Of a stretch of 64,000 nucleotides of DNA, positions 1-11,640 are shown piece after piece; the stretch's first letter is position 1, and each line of letters begins with the position of its first letter. Below the pieces are notes generated by a model that searched no databases, had not been told where the DNA came from, and worked only from the letters and a program-made list of their open reading frames with translations. Source of the stretch: Myrica gale (Eukaryota > Streptophyta > Magnoliopsida > Fagales > Myricaceae); the NCBI GenBank assembly GCA_963930655.1, contig OZ005608.1, forward strand, positions 18,935,271-18,999,270. The letters are read 5' to 3'. A program made the translations under genes and the position numbers.

Positions 1-1719
1 TAGATTGGTCATTCTGTTAACCAACAATTTCTAGATGGGTCGCCCTGTTAACCAACAAGTTTGTCTTCCCTGCCCCATTCCCCAAACCCCCACGGAACTG
101 CCTCCATAACAAGGAATAAGTTGGCCATTCACAACAGTCAAAATACTTTGCGTCCTGTATCTAGAAGAAACTCAGATTGATGTCCAAAATTAGACTCATC
201 TGAAAATAAAGGCTTAAAAAAGAAATAGAAAAACGACAGCAAGCATCTACACACATACATACAAAATCTGCACCCGTGCTTGTGTGTGCATGTTTTGCCT
301 TTCTAGGCTTCATCGCACCTCTTCATTAAGAAGAATGTATTCATATGCCCAGTTCTGAATATGTTAGTGAAGTACAAAGTTGGAACTTCCGAGTAGAAAA
401 ATTCGAACACGGCACGTTGTATTGGTAATTGTCAATGACATCCTTTTTTTTTATATGCAAGACAATCTTATTAATAAGTGATAGCAGTACAAGGGACTAT
501 ACCGAAATCACTAGTCCAAACAAGCTATAAAACTAAGGAAATCCTGAAAATGGCAACCTAAGACCGCATCAGCCCAACAAAAAAGAGTAAAACACAAAAA
601 AAAACCTTGCAACATAGTCAAAGGCAAACAACCATCCTCAAAACATCTATTGTTACGCTTCCTCCAAAGGCACCACCAAACACATGATGGAATCATTCTC
701 CAAATAGCCTTAGCGAAAGGGTTGGAAAGCTTCCTCTCCCAACTCCATAGCACATCCACCGCTTTTTCCGGCATAACCCAATGGAAATGCACAATACTAA
801 GAACATGATTCCAAAGCCCCTGCCCACTGGACAATGAAGCAAATGATCAACTGATTCCCCCTCACTACGACAAAGATAGCACCAATCAGCAATGTATACT
901 CCTCTTCGACGAAGGTTATTGGTAGTAAGAATTCTCTCATGCATAGCCTCCCATACAAAGAAGGAAACCCTCAATGGGCACTTCGCCCTCCACACCCCTT
1001 TCCACGGAAAAGCCAAGTCATTCCCACCCACAAGGAGAGAATACATAGACTTTACCAAATACACCTCTCCTAATCTTCGTCCACACAAAAGGGAGAAAAT
1101 GCAGAAACATCCTCTAACTTCCAATCATTAGCCGATCCAAGAAAAGGAACCTCCCAAACGACATGGCCAACATTCCCCACCAAACAATCCGCCACCGAAG
1201 CCTCTTTGCAACGAGACAAAGAATAAACAACCGGGAACGCATTAGACAAAGGTCTATCGCCACACCAGTAATCATGCCAAAACCGAACCCCTCCTCCATT
1301 GTGTCTCAGGAGTTGTAAAATATTTCACAATACATAATCTTATGAAGATATGTAGATTTTATAGGTAACACATATAGGTTGAATGGCTAAAACCTTACCA
1401 GGAACCTCATTACAAAAAGAGGCACAGCACAGAAAAGGCAAATTTAGAGATAATATGATATGTGATTTTACAACTAGAGGCACATTTCTCTTCTTTTTGG
1501 AAGACTGAGTCACATCTAGATGCCATCCTTACCTTAAAAGATGATAAGTAAGCAATATTGATTAGAAAAATTGATCAAATCAGAGCAAGCACCAATAACC
1601 AACTGTTTGATGTTTCTTTGACGCAGAGAACAGTCTGATAGTTTTATACTTTCAGCAGAATCATTTGAAAGGGAAAACTTTTAAGACAAATTGCCAAGAA
1701 AAACAATGAATTAAAGGAC
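1..1719 (-). other. Intron 2 (partial) of the PLL phosphatase gene
   Basis: Everything left of the exon-2 donor (CAG|gtcctt, the gt lying at 1719-1718 on the minus strand) should be intron 2, because no continuation of the PP2C domain is readable in 1-1719 on the minus strand. The intron is therefore longer than 1.7 kb and the remaining catalytic exons lie outside the window. About half of the visible part is a LINE remnant; the rest (1-440 and 1310-1719) is AT-rich with no recognisable gene. Confidence 0.7.
443..1305 (-). mobile_element. 5'-truncated LINE (L1-type) remnant in PLL intron 2
   Basis: Minus-strand frames give the C-terminal part of a plant L1 ORF2. First come stretches typical of the region after the reverse transcriptase (FWHDYWCGDRPLSNAFPV-like, with frameshifts). 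A zf-RVT zinc-binding region follows (VWRAKCPLRVSFFVWEA, then CYLCRSEGESVDHLLHC near 850-910). The usual C-terminal motif AIWRMIPSCVWWCLWRKRN lies near 640-710. A run of T on the plus strand at 444-452 is the poly-A tail of the minus-strand element. The reading frame is broken several times, so this is a dead 5'-truncated copy. No clear target-site duplication was found. Confidence 0.85.
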
Positions 1720-1833
1720 CTGTTTCAGAAATCCAGCTCCAAATGCTCTGGTAACCTTGAGACGACCTTTAACTCTATCATTGACAATGCAATCTTTGTC
1801 ATCTGGGTGCTCATTCTTGATTCTTATGACTTC
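1720..1833 (-). CDS. PLL1: PLL-type protein phosphatase 2C, coding exon 2
   Basis: A 114-bp exon of 38 codons, phase 0 at both ends. The acceptor is ...ttgtgcag before GAAGTC and the donor is CAG|gtcctt. It encodes [12 protein letters not shown] followed by [16 protein letters not shown] and GAGFLKQ. These are conserved PP2C-core segments after the GDSRA motif, and they are almost invariant in POLTERGEIST/PLL proteins. It continues directly from exon 1 (ending HSTSIEN), so the spliced junction reads [18 protein letters not shown] as expected for the family. It is separated from exon 1 by 3068 bp. The next exon, expected to begin with a PK-N/W-x-ALLEMF stretch, is not in the window, so the gene is partial here. 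Confidence 0.92.
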
Positions 1834-4800
1834 CTGCACAATGAAGAATGAAATTATTAGCCGATCTGCAACATCCATCATAATTGCTATAAATTCCTTT
1901 AAACATGAGAAAAAAGAAACAACCATAAAAAGCAAACAATCCGAACATTGACCTTGAGAGAACAAAATCTGCAGAAGTGACCACAATGAGTGTCAGACAC
2001 TTGTGAAGTGTGTCAATTTAATGGTCCCAAACCGCCCAAAGTTGACAAAGCTTCAGAAAGCAATGTACTTTCAATGCCGCGTGAAATGAATGTATGCATT
2101 AAGTCTGTATAAAGCAGTATTCAAGAAAAGAGAAAGACATGCTGCGAAATTACCCCAAAAACACAACTCACATCCAACTTATGGAGCGCTAAGATCACAC
2201 AGTTGGATTCCCAAAAATGCAGAACAAGTAGGTGAAAAGCAACCCACCCACCAAATCCCAACACACAAAAAAAAAAAGAGAAGACCAGTTGCATATTTGC
2301 TTCTAAAGTCATCAAGATTATGTCCGTCTCAGGGGAGTGTTCCCCGTGATCTCGAGCTGTTTGTTAATTACCCATGGGTATATTCGGGAGCTGATCCTCC
2401 CTGAATTTTGTATCATCTTTGGGTTTTAATGAAGTATGGTTTATCAAAAAAAAAACATCAAGTATATGTCGAGAACAACAGTACAAAAGCTCCTATGTTA
2501 ATAGTAACTACTTGAGGAAAGATTAAATTCTCCACCAAAAAAGCATCATTGTTACTTAAAAAACATATTAGCTTAGAAGGCACATGCACTGAGAAAAGAT
2601 TCAGCATGATATAGCATAAACTTGAAAGGCCAGCATGATCTCAGAGTTCAACCATGTAGGCTTGATTGAAGAACAGGAAGGCAAACAAATGAAACACACT
2701 ATCATTGATTCAACCATTAAGATAAGGGAAAGAAAAAGCTAATAAAATGGAAACCTCATTATGAAGGCTATGTCCTCAGCTTGAAGCCACAACAATCAAG
2801 GAAACGAACAAATTTAAACAAAGCAATTGGCCTTGATCACTCCCCCAACAGAGATAACAACATCCCAGGAACTAAAGAATCCATAAAGAATATTCTGACT
2901 TTAGAAGAACAAGAGGGAGGGAAAAAAGAAGACAGTTTCACATTTTTGTCTGTTGATAGCTACAAAACCCATCATAGGATGCTCCCAAGTTTAGCTACGA
3001 ACCCATCAAAGGGTGCTCCCCACTTTAGAATCTGAAGCCCATACACAACTTCAGGAGAAAAAGAACGATCCAAAGAAGTACAACAAATTTAGCAGATAAT
3101 AAGATACTACCAAAATATGTACAGAAGCTGAGCAACTGACAGAGCAATTTGTCTATTTAGTTACATATCCAAGAAACAGACATGTGACATCCAAGACGAA
3201 TTTGTAGGAAAAAAGAAACTCACAAGGAAGCTTCTGCACATTTTCCTTGTTCAATTTTGAAAAAAGGGATCAGCTATAGCGTACATGAAGACAAATGACG
3301 AAGGAAAGCAAATAAAGGACAAGAAAAGGAAGCTTCCTCCTATGTTCCAGTGTCTTCAATAAAGAAGATTAATAACACATCATTTGCAAATGGAAGCACT
3401 TTTCTATTGAGTTCACATATTTTATTCTCATAATTTTTCTTCGAAAATGGGAAGACAATTAAGTCATATGAAAATTCTTGATGGGTGAAGTCCAAGCTCT
3501 TTAATCCTGTTTACCACATTCTAAATCAGATACCCTGAAGCAGATGACTAAGGACTTTGCTGTCCTTCGAGATGCAGTGAACAATAGGATGGATTAAACA
3601 GGATTCACAAACTCTCTTTGTATACTGGCTTGGTAGGTAACAGAGGTTCTATTTGGCAACTTCAAAGGTTCAAAATGAAAGAGCAGAGGAAGACTCTATG
3701 ATGAAAAATCACCAAGAAATCCACTTCAACCATGCTCAGTGCAAGCAGCATTTTGCACAAGCTGGTCAGACGAATTATCAGTCATCCCTCACTTTATTTT
3801 CTCTTGAAGGTCCACAGGTTGAGGCCATATATCATGAAAGCTTAAAATACTTGACATGCACAGTAGCCCGCCAGCAAAAGCACAAGTGAGAAAAAATTGC
3901 TTGACCATAGTAGTGAAAGAGGAAAAGCATGTCAAATGGGATGTCCATCCGCCTGTCAAGATCACGTCACAAAATTCTCATACAACAAAGATGGCTTAAG
4001 ATCAGCAAGATCAAACCACATGATGCAATAAGTCTTAAGAGGAAACAATTAAACCTTATGATGAAAACAAAATGAGTCAAGTGCTCTTGGACCAATTGAG
4101 TACTGATGCCCAGTTCTTAACAAAGAAAGGTTGCTTCAATGAAAATTAACACTTTAACGGAGTTCTTTCCATCTTCCATTCAAATGAAAAAAACAATACC
4201 AAAGATCTGAAATGGCAGCAAATGCAGGGTCCAAGATTTATTTCTTGTTTAAGCTTCTATATCTAACAGCCTGTGAGTTGAATTTCAAACAGCAGAGGGA
4301 TGGATATCCTAGATACTCTTTGACCTGTTCAATAAACCATTATCTTACCAGAGGACAACAAAGTTTGAACCTATATAAAAAAGCAAAAAAAAAAAACAAA
4401 AGTTTGAACCTATTGAAAAAATCTGCAATTACTTATGGGATATGGATAGTGGTCCCGTTATTTACATACTCAATAAATAATAGGACAAAGCCATGTGACC
4501 TGTGCCAAGATGGAAATCTTAAAAATCTTGTAAAGTCAAATTTCAATGAGTATCCCTATCGTATAACCGATTGAAGCCATAAGTGCCACTTAAAGAATTT
4601 GTTATACGAATCTGGAAATCAGTAATTCTGCCAAGTACCAACCTCTGCCCAAGGAAAACAAGAGTCCATAAACATCTAAGTCTACAAAGATCACAGGGAC
4701 ACTTGTTTGTAGACCAATTTCAAAACAGAACAACTCAAGCAGACATATGATTCAATCCAACACATGCAAAGCAAACAGGAGAATTTTCAATAGTGAGTGA

Positions 4801-4901
4801 CCATGTCTCAGTATTAACGGCCAACAGAGAACCTAAAATTTCCAGCAAATGCAATGAGGAGCAATTACTCAAATTGAAATTTCCCAAAATTTAGGACTTA
4901 C
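1834..4901 (-). other. Intron 1 of the PLL gene (3068 bp)
   Basis: Bounded by the donor AAT|gtaagt at 4901 and the acceptor gcag at 1834 on the minus strand, both phase 0. It is AT-rich and carries a short retroposon at 2325-2455. Apart from that I see no conserved reading frame; open frames inside it (for example near 4212-4574 on the plus strand) have no recognisable motifs. An intron of this size near the end of a 1.9-kb first exon is long for the gene and probably grew by old insertions. Confidence 0.85.
2325..2455 (+). mobile_element. Short retroposed fragment (LINE 3' end or SINE-like) with target-site duplication
   Basis: A 131-bp segment ends in about ten A after ...taatgaagtatggtttatc, which resembles the 3'UTR end of plant non-LTR elements. 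It is flanked by near-identical 15-mers: catcaagattatgtc at 2310-2324 and catcaagtatatgtc at 2456-2470 (13 of 15 match). Poly-A plus a roughly 15-bp duplication is the signature of LINE-driven retroposition. It lies in intron 1 of the PLL gene in antisense orientation. Which parent element it came from cannot be told from this length. Confidence 0.7.
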
Positions 4902-6815
4902 ATTTTCAATGCTCGTGCTGTGATCAGTGGACAGCTGCAACGCTGACAAAGCCCTTTCGCCCAAGGCTGAGGACTCCACCAATATACCCTCCATGCTTGA
5001 CCCATTGTTCCCCTGCCCCCTCAACTCAGTTATATCCGACCCGACCTCTTGCAGTTCATACTGCGCAACAATAGCCCTACTATCACCCACATTCATCACA
5101 TAAACATCCTCATCCCTCATTAATACAACCAGCAAACACGAACCCAGTAATGCAAGCTCTGGATTTGTATCAATAACCTTATCTGTCATATCCAAATACG
5201 CAAGCTCTGTAAGTTCGAGAGCCCGAGACAATGCCCCCAAAACCAACTCATGATCCACCGGCCCCACTTTTCGCTTCCTCTCACAACCCAAGGACCTCTC
5301 CTCCATTCTATTCTCAACCTCAACTTTCTCTTTATCCTCCAAACCAAACCTCCATGGGAACAACTTCCTGCCATGACCCTCCTTGTGCTTCGACAACCCC
5401 TGCTTCAATTTCGACAACAACAGCCACCGTCTACTCACTGCGGAACCTGCATTGCTCACGCTGAGCGCATCATCCACCGAAAATGCAAATCTATCCGAAC
5501 CTGAAAGATCGAGCCCGTATTCTGGATCATCCTCAGCGAGAAACTCCCAAAGCCTCCGCCTCCTAACTTCCGTCCCATCCGATTGAAATGTCACGCGCTT
5601 GGCCGACCCTCTATCAACAGAGATTGGGTTCGATTCTAAATTAAAATCACTCCTGTTTCCACCATGTCGGTTTTCAATGTCTCCACCAGAATTTTCCATA
5701 GATGGATTACTTACTAAAGCTACATTTGATGGGTTCTCGTAACTATTATCCAAGTCAACATTAGTGCTACTGCTATTATTAATATCCTGATTAATAATAT
5801 TACTGCCTTCCTCTGCTTCTCCCTCAATTTCCCAAAACAAACCCTGGAGCTCATTGTACACGGCGCGGTAGAGATTACCCATTAAGAACTCTGGCGCATC
5901 TGGGCCGTTGAACCCATCATAAATTCCAACAAACAACCACCCTTGTTCCTCGGAAACTACCACATGTACACGATCCTCGCCGGCCTTCCCGAGAGCCCAC
6001 TGCACATGCTCAGTCTCATTCTTGACCTCCAATGAATCGTCCCCATTCGTTGAACCTTCCATGCGCCCCACGATATTGAGCACCGGGACCACCCAGGGCC
6101 GCTTCTTCTCTGACAAGTTCCGGTAGAACGCCTTGCGAATCCCCGAAATGCCCTTCTTCTTCCTCCTTTTTACGTATGTACCGCCGAGCGGAGCTGAGAA
6201 GGGGACAGAGCCACCGGTTTCCGAGCTCGCCGCGGCCATGGCGTCGAGTGGGCCCGATAGCGCGCCGCGCTCAATGGGACCCGAGAGGAAGAACCCACCC
6301 CGCTCCATGGGTCCCGACGGGTCTCCTCCTCCGCCGCCTCGTGGCACAGGCTGGAGAGGCAGAGAGCTAAACGAGGACGTGCTCTCGAAGCCATTCACAA
6401 TACTTCCCCTAACGCCGCCACCGCCAGCGCCAGTACTGCAGAGAACAGTCTCAGTGGCATCGTCGTAAATATTGTCGAGCTGGAGGACAGTTCTGGGTGT
6501 TGTGCTGTTGGCGCTGACCGAAGCTCCGGAAATGGTCTTGAACCCAGTCTCGTGAAAACCGGGTCGACCCCTTGACCCGGGTGGTTCGTGAGAGGGAGAG
6601 AAGCGTTGTGAACCAGTAGGGGAGAGGAAGCGATCCGACTGAGTGGGAGAGAGGAAGCGGGCCGATGATCGGACGTAGCAGAACGAGTGGCCTAGGGTTT
6701 CATCCAACGGCTCAGAGGCCGTGAACACCACGTCCTGTTGATTCTGGTCTGGCTGGTTGCTCGTCCGGTTCACCGGTCTGAAGCAAGACAGTAGACTCGA
6801 CACTCCACTTCCCAT
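4902..6815 (-). CDS. PLL1: PLL-type protein phosphatase 2C (POLTERGEIST-like), coding exon 1
   Basis: 638 codons, ending at a GT donor after HSTSIEN. The start is taken at MGSGVSSLLSCF rather than an upstream in-frame Met, because PLL proteins begin with a myristoylation-type MGxG. The N-terminal half has the family landmarks EPLDETLGHSFCYV (residues ~36-48), ISGASVSAN, VLQLDNIYDDATE and SGPIERG repeats. The PP2C core begins near residue 279: GKAGEDRVHVVVSEEQGWLF, then GIYDGFNGPDAPEF (~297-310), which carries metal-binding Asp. A long acidic/basic insert follows, then LLGSCLLVVLMRDEDVY and MNVGDSRAIVAQ (~574-585). In Arabidopsis, POL and PLL1 are lipid-regulated membrane phosphatases acting downstream of CLV/WUS and in vascular and root asymmetric division. 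The N-terminal landmarks resemble PLL1 more than POL. No frameshift is seen, so the gene is probably functional. Confidence 0.93.
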
Positions 6816-7000
6816 CACATTTGACGAACTCCACCGTTTGGCCCCCGAGAAAATCCAAGCTCTATTTTCCGGCAAAGTCCAAAGTAGTCCAAAAAAAATG
6901 AAAAAAATAAAAAGTCTGTGTGAGGGAGAGAGAAAGAGAGCGAAATAAAGAAACGGAGAGAGAGAGTGAGGAGACTGGATGTGTTATATATTTTATTATA
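6816..7000 (-). promoter_or_regulatory. Core promoter and 5' leader of the PLL gene
   Basis: On the minus strand a TATATAA box lies at 6990-6984, about 170 bp before the start codon. It is followed by a CT-rich leader (6905-6970, GA-rich on the plus strand), a common plant 5'UTR feature. This predicts a start of transcription near 6955 and a leader of about 140 nt without an obvious intron. Further up, 7205-7215 holds an ACGT-core element (acacgtcgg) that could be an ABRE or G-box relative. Confidence 0.55.
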
Positions 7001-9065
7001 TTTGGCAAGACTGCCCTGGTTCTGCAGGGAGAGAACTTTTTTGTTTTCTAGAAAATTATTTTCTGAATTTTTGGCTGCTTTCTCTTATTTTATTGCTTTT
7101 TTTCTGTTGTCTGCAGTCGTTGGCTCTAGGTTGACGGTTACACCTGGCTAGCTGGCCTTTACCTTTTTTTTTTTTCTAATGCTGTTGGTCTATTAAAGGC
7201 ACCGAGAGACACGTCGGATGCCAGGTGGGTGCGTTGTGGGGTCCAAAGGTACACTTAATTTTGCCACTTTGGGACTGGGATTCTACACAAATGACGGCTG
7301 ACTCCTCTCCGGTTGTATTATAGGGGTGCTTTTGTCTTTTTACTTTTCTTGTTATACGGATGTTACTATTTGGACTATTTGGGAACGAACCCAAAGGCCC
7401 AAATACAAGATTCATGCAAGAACGAACTGACGACTTTACCCTTTTCACTTAAAAAATCGGGTGGACCTGAATAGGTTTGGGTGTTATTGTTTTATTCAAT
7501 GGAGGTGGTAATCTAAACATGATTTTTTTTACATGAAATTATTTAAATGTTCAATAAATATTGTATCTAATTATTGATCTCAATTTTTATGAAAAGAAAA
7601 TATTTACAAAAGCTCATAAAAATTTATATCACAAAAATCTTTTTTCCAAAATATATTTTAAGTGTAAAACCGTTCGTGAGTAAAAGTGTATTTTACATCT
7701 ACTTATTCTTGCCTTAAATTTAAGTGCATTTATTTCTCTAGTAACTCGTGTCAATGAAGTAACTCGTGTCATGCTCTCAAAAAAAGCTCAAATGACCTTC
7801 CTAAACGGTACATTTACCTCAAACTAGTTGATGTTTAGTGATAAGAAATTTTGACATTTTTGAAGAAATATTTTAAAAGTAAAAATTTTTACAACCAAAT
7901 AACAAAATTTCAAAATTTTCACGTAAATTCTAATACTTTTTTCACACCAAATTCAATATTTTTCATTAAACAAAACGTCTTCAAATATTCTATTTTTTTA
8001 CTTTTTTACAAATTACAATAAAAATCATTCTACAATCAAATATTCTTAATTTTTTTCATCAACTTTTTATAAAACTCCTATAAAATTCAAACTCTAAATA
8101 TTTTCTTTTAAAAACTCAAATTTCTTTTATTTTTTGTTGTTGCTAAAAATATTCAATCTTTTTTTGTTGTGACCCATAAAGAGTAAACATATATTTTATC
8201 TTCAATAAAATTAGCACAATAATGTAATTGTAGATATTTATAAATATTAAATGTGATATAGTATTGACACTTTAAAGAGGTTTACATATTTTGTTTATCT
8301 CTTTTTAAATTATATCATGTAAATATGATAGAAAATTGTAGAGGATTTGGTCTATTTATAATATATGGCTATTGTAAGGAATTATATATCACTTCATCTT
8401 CGTTTATTACTTTTAATTATTTCTAATATATAATAAGGATTAAAATTTTCTGTAATTTTTTATCTGAATTATGTGGTACAATTCGGACAGTCTTTACAAG
8501 ACGAACATGCCCCCAAGGTAAAAACAACCAAAACTGCGGATGGTGGACATTTCCGTCATTAAGCACAACAAACAATGGGCCATGACTCCCAAGACGAAAC
8601 AAAAGAGGTTTGACTTCGACAGGACCCTAACCCGAAATCAATCATACATCTCCATCACTACCCCTCACGGATCCTGGTCGGGCATCTTTCTGGCTACATG
8701 CCATGGCCACGTCATCCACATAGAAGCCGCTGATCGGACTTTCACATAACATTGCACGGTCACGATCTAATTGTCAAGCAATAGAGATATTTGTCTTTTC
8801 GCACTACGGAATCAGATGAGTCAAAGGGCTCGAATTCCTCTGCCCCTCCGCTTTTCTTTTTTTCGTAATCTTAACTTTATAACGTAAGAAATACTTTAAC
8901 GATAATGTTCAAGTGCTTTAGGATGTCTTTCAAGATTTTCCTAGTATTTAATTTAAAATGTGTTGAAAAAAATTTGACCATTCAAAATTTTCGAAAATAG
9001 ATTTAATTAATTCAAAATTTTAGTTTATAAAATAATAATAATAATTTCTTTTTAAATAATCTCAG
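7001..9065. other. Intergenic spacer upstream of PLL
   Basis: No gene is seen. 7190-7450 is of balanced base composition and may be distal promoter. 7490-8500 is very AT-rich with many runs of A and T. 8510-8850 is again more GC-rich, with a 69-codon open frame at 8540-8749 that matches nothing I recognise. It may be a decayed repeat or an old promoter. Confidence 0.5.
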
Positions 9066-9067
9066 TC

Positions 9068-9474
9068 TTTAGGGCAGCAAACCGGAAATGCGGTCCCATT
9101 TTCGGACCACATTTTTAGTCCTCTTATATTAAAGGATCTGACCGATCTAACAAAATGCGGTCCGGTCCACTTAATTGGTACGGATCAGTTTTATTTTTTT
9201 TTCATTTTTTAATTTTTTTAAAAAAAATTAAAATTTTTAAGTTAATTTCGAAGGTGAAAGGACATATAAAAATGTAGAGTTTTAGTTTAGGTTAAAACTA
9301 AACTTTTTAAGTTTGTTATTTGCATTAAAAATATAAAAAAAATATAATTTTTTTATTTATATTAATAGATGTGGTCCGGTCCGGACCGCATTTAAAAATA
9401 CACAGGATCAGACCAGACCTCATTTTAAAAAATAGGACCGAGCTGGACCGCAAATCCGGTCCTGTACGATCTTA
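9068..9474. mobile_element. hAT-like MITE with inverted GGTCCGGTCC ends
   Basis: About 400 bp, beginning tagggcagcaaaccggaaat followed by gcggtcc and ending ggaccgcaaatccggtcctg. The ends are imperfect inverted repeats sharing ACCGGA and TGCGGTCC blocks. Internal copies of the same motif occur at 9155-9165 and in the palindrome ggtccggtccggaccgcat at 9373-9391. Ends with TAGGG followed by CGGTCC-type tracts are typical of small Ac/hAT derivatives in plants. An 8-bp target duplication is not clear, so the exact borders are uncertain. Confidence 0.45.
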
Positions 9475-10980
9475 AAAGGTCTAAGAATTTCAAACTTCAA
9501 ATAATAATTTCATGAGTTTTAAAGTTTAGAGAGTTATTTAATTTTTGTACAAATCATAAAATTTACTCTTTATTATTTTTTCTTACAATCTAATAAAATT
9601 TTAACCTATTTCAATTTTTATAATATTTTAAAAACTTAAAAAAAATCTTAGTTTACACACTTTGCAAACATAGCTTTAAGATTAGCACGTGGTTTGTGAT
9701 GTTAAAATTTTAACAAAATTTTGGTAAAATTTTAGTAATTAATAAAAAGGTAAAGAGAATAAAAAAGTGCAAAAAAATGTAAAAAAAATTTAAAAAGAAA
9801 AAGAAAAAATTGTAATGATGATTAAAGTTTTAGGTTGGAAGTCGTAGAAGAGGCTTTCCCTCCCGAGTCTTAAAAACGAATAAACGGAGAATTCTAATTT
9901 AACTGCTCTTCTCGTGTTTTGAAAAGTATGGGAGAGAGAGAAAATGATAAAAAAAAAATTCATGCGAAGGCGGGGGAAACTCGCTCTCTCCGTGCCTCTG
10001 GAAGTCAAAGAGTTTGTTGGTTTCGCGAATTGCTGGGCCTAAACGACAAAGAACATGTAATGTCACGCGACTCGCGTGACCGCCCACATTCTGCCCTTAG
10101 TTACATTATAAAATTATATTTGTATACGGAGAAAATTATTGCATGTAGTTTTTTTTAACTACAATATATAATAAATAATTGTGATTAATATAAATTCTTT
10201 ATTTTAAAATTTTAGAATGTATTTAATCTGATAATTAAGTAAGATATAGGACTGTACAGATCTCAAAATTAATTAATTACGTGTAACTGATTCAAATATT
10301 CAATTAGAAAAAAATGAAAAAAATAAAAATACCCAATAAACAATGGTTTTAATAATATAAGAAAAAGGCCATAAATAAAATAAATTCGTAATAAATCTAA
10401 GATTATAATGTGATATTTTATTTTTTAGCACTAATTATAAATAAAATCGGTAAATAGATATGTTCCCTACTTATTACCCTTAGAAACTCTTAATTTTGTT
10501 TTAAATACGATACCTTCCATGTATACGTGAGCTTGCCTTTATAATTGCTTGTGTTGTATATTATAATATTTTCCTTGTTATAAAAAACAAAAAAAAATTC
10601 TTACCACTAAAAGTGAAGTTCTACTTTACAGGAAAATAAGAAAAAAAAATCAAATAAGATATTCTGGGCTGTAGGGTCCACAACTGAACCAACTAGTCAA
10701 CGACCGATGACAAAGCACTGATTGTGGGGTCCACGCTTTGTGAGTGGAACTTTAAAAATGTTGTGGTCTCGGCCGACTTCATTCGCTTTCTTTCTTTTTC
10801 TTTTTTCTTTTTTTTTTAAAAATTCTTTTTAGGTGTATGCTAAACGAGTACTGTACGCTGTCTCAATTATAGATAATTTTAAGAAAGAACAACGTACCAG
10901 TCATTCTTTCCAGCTGACGTCCTGGTAGAAAAATTATATGCACAGGAGAAAAGCAAATGGAATTTCGGTGTACAGTGTAC
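9475..10980. other. AT-rich spacer, no gene seen
   Basis: Mostly AT-rich DNA. A less AT-rich stretch at 9800-10110 has short open frames on both strands with no motifs. Two copies of a gtggggtccac-like word occur near 10674 and 10725. Nothing else supports a gene or a defined element. Confidence 0.4.
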
Positions 10981-10984
10981 TAAG

Positions 10985-11192
10985 ATTATATTTGAGTCAC
11001 AAAATTTTATAGTGGTTAAAATTTTAAATATGTGAGTAGGTGAAAAAGATAATAAATTTATAAAAGTTGGTGAAAAAGTAAAAAAAGTGTGAAAGTTTGT
11101 GAAAAAATGAGGAAATAGAAATTGTTGTAATAATGATAAAAAAATTTTAGTGACAAAATTTTGGTTGCTGAAAGCAACCTTAGTATCCCTAA
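10985..11192. repeat. AT-rich MITE-like repeat, copy A
   Basis: About 200 bp of AAATTTT-rich sequence with repeated gtgaaaaagt words, ending in tgaaagcaacctta. It resembles the stretch at 14297-14490 in word order (aaaattttt, then ggttaaaatttt, then gtgaaaaagt, ending in acaacctta/gcaacctta). The two are probably diverged copies of one MITE family. Borders are approximate. Confidence 0.35.
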
Positions 11193-11221
11193 AATCGAAT
11201 GCATGAAGTTGTTTCACGTGT

Positions 11222-11640
11222 CTCAACCGTCAAAGCTCCAAAAACTCTTCTCAATGGTAGAGTGTTCTACTAGAGAATCACCGACAAATTACACAACTTA
11301 AATGCTCAAAGAAGGAAGACAAAATTCTAGAGAGAGAAAATCAAATAGAGAAGTTCCTTTAATTTTTGGTGTGTTGAGAAGTGAGAGAGGAGGAGCCTTT
11401 TATAGCCTCTCCTCATCAACTTTCTTGTGACACATAGCACTATGCATGCCTATAGTGTCGTGCATGGGATCAAGTGTCACCAAGCATGACACTTGCATGA
11501 CTCCTTGTCATGCAAGAAGCCATCTGTCCTCACACATGCATGAGGGTGCCCACATGGGTGCCCCCAGTTGGTAACATCTTCCACTCACCCATAGTGGGCA
11601 TGACCCAATCATGCATCTCTCCTAGCATTATCAACATTGT
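11222..11640 (-). mobile_element. Probable 3' LTR of a decayed Copia element (minus strand)
   Basis: Read on the minus strand, this region starts tgttgataatgctagg near 11639 and carries a good TATA box, GGCTATAAAAGGCTCC, at about 11393-11408. A CT-rich transcribed part with a ctctctctag run follows. It lies downstream, on the minus strand, of a Copia RNase H tail, which is where a 3' LTR should be. The matching 5' LTR is not in the neighbourhood. Confidence 0.5.

Noticed and set aside
8540..8749. 69-codon open frame in a GC-richer patch
   Set aside because: No motif and no splice or promoter context; probably chance.
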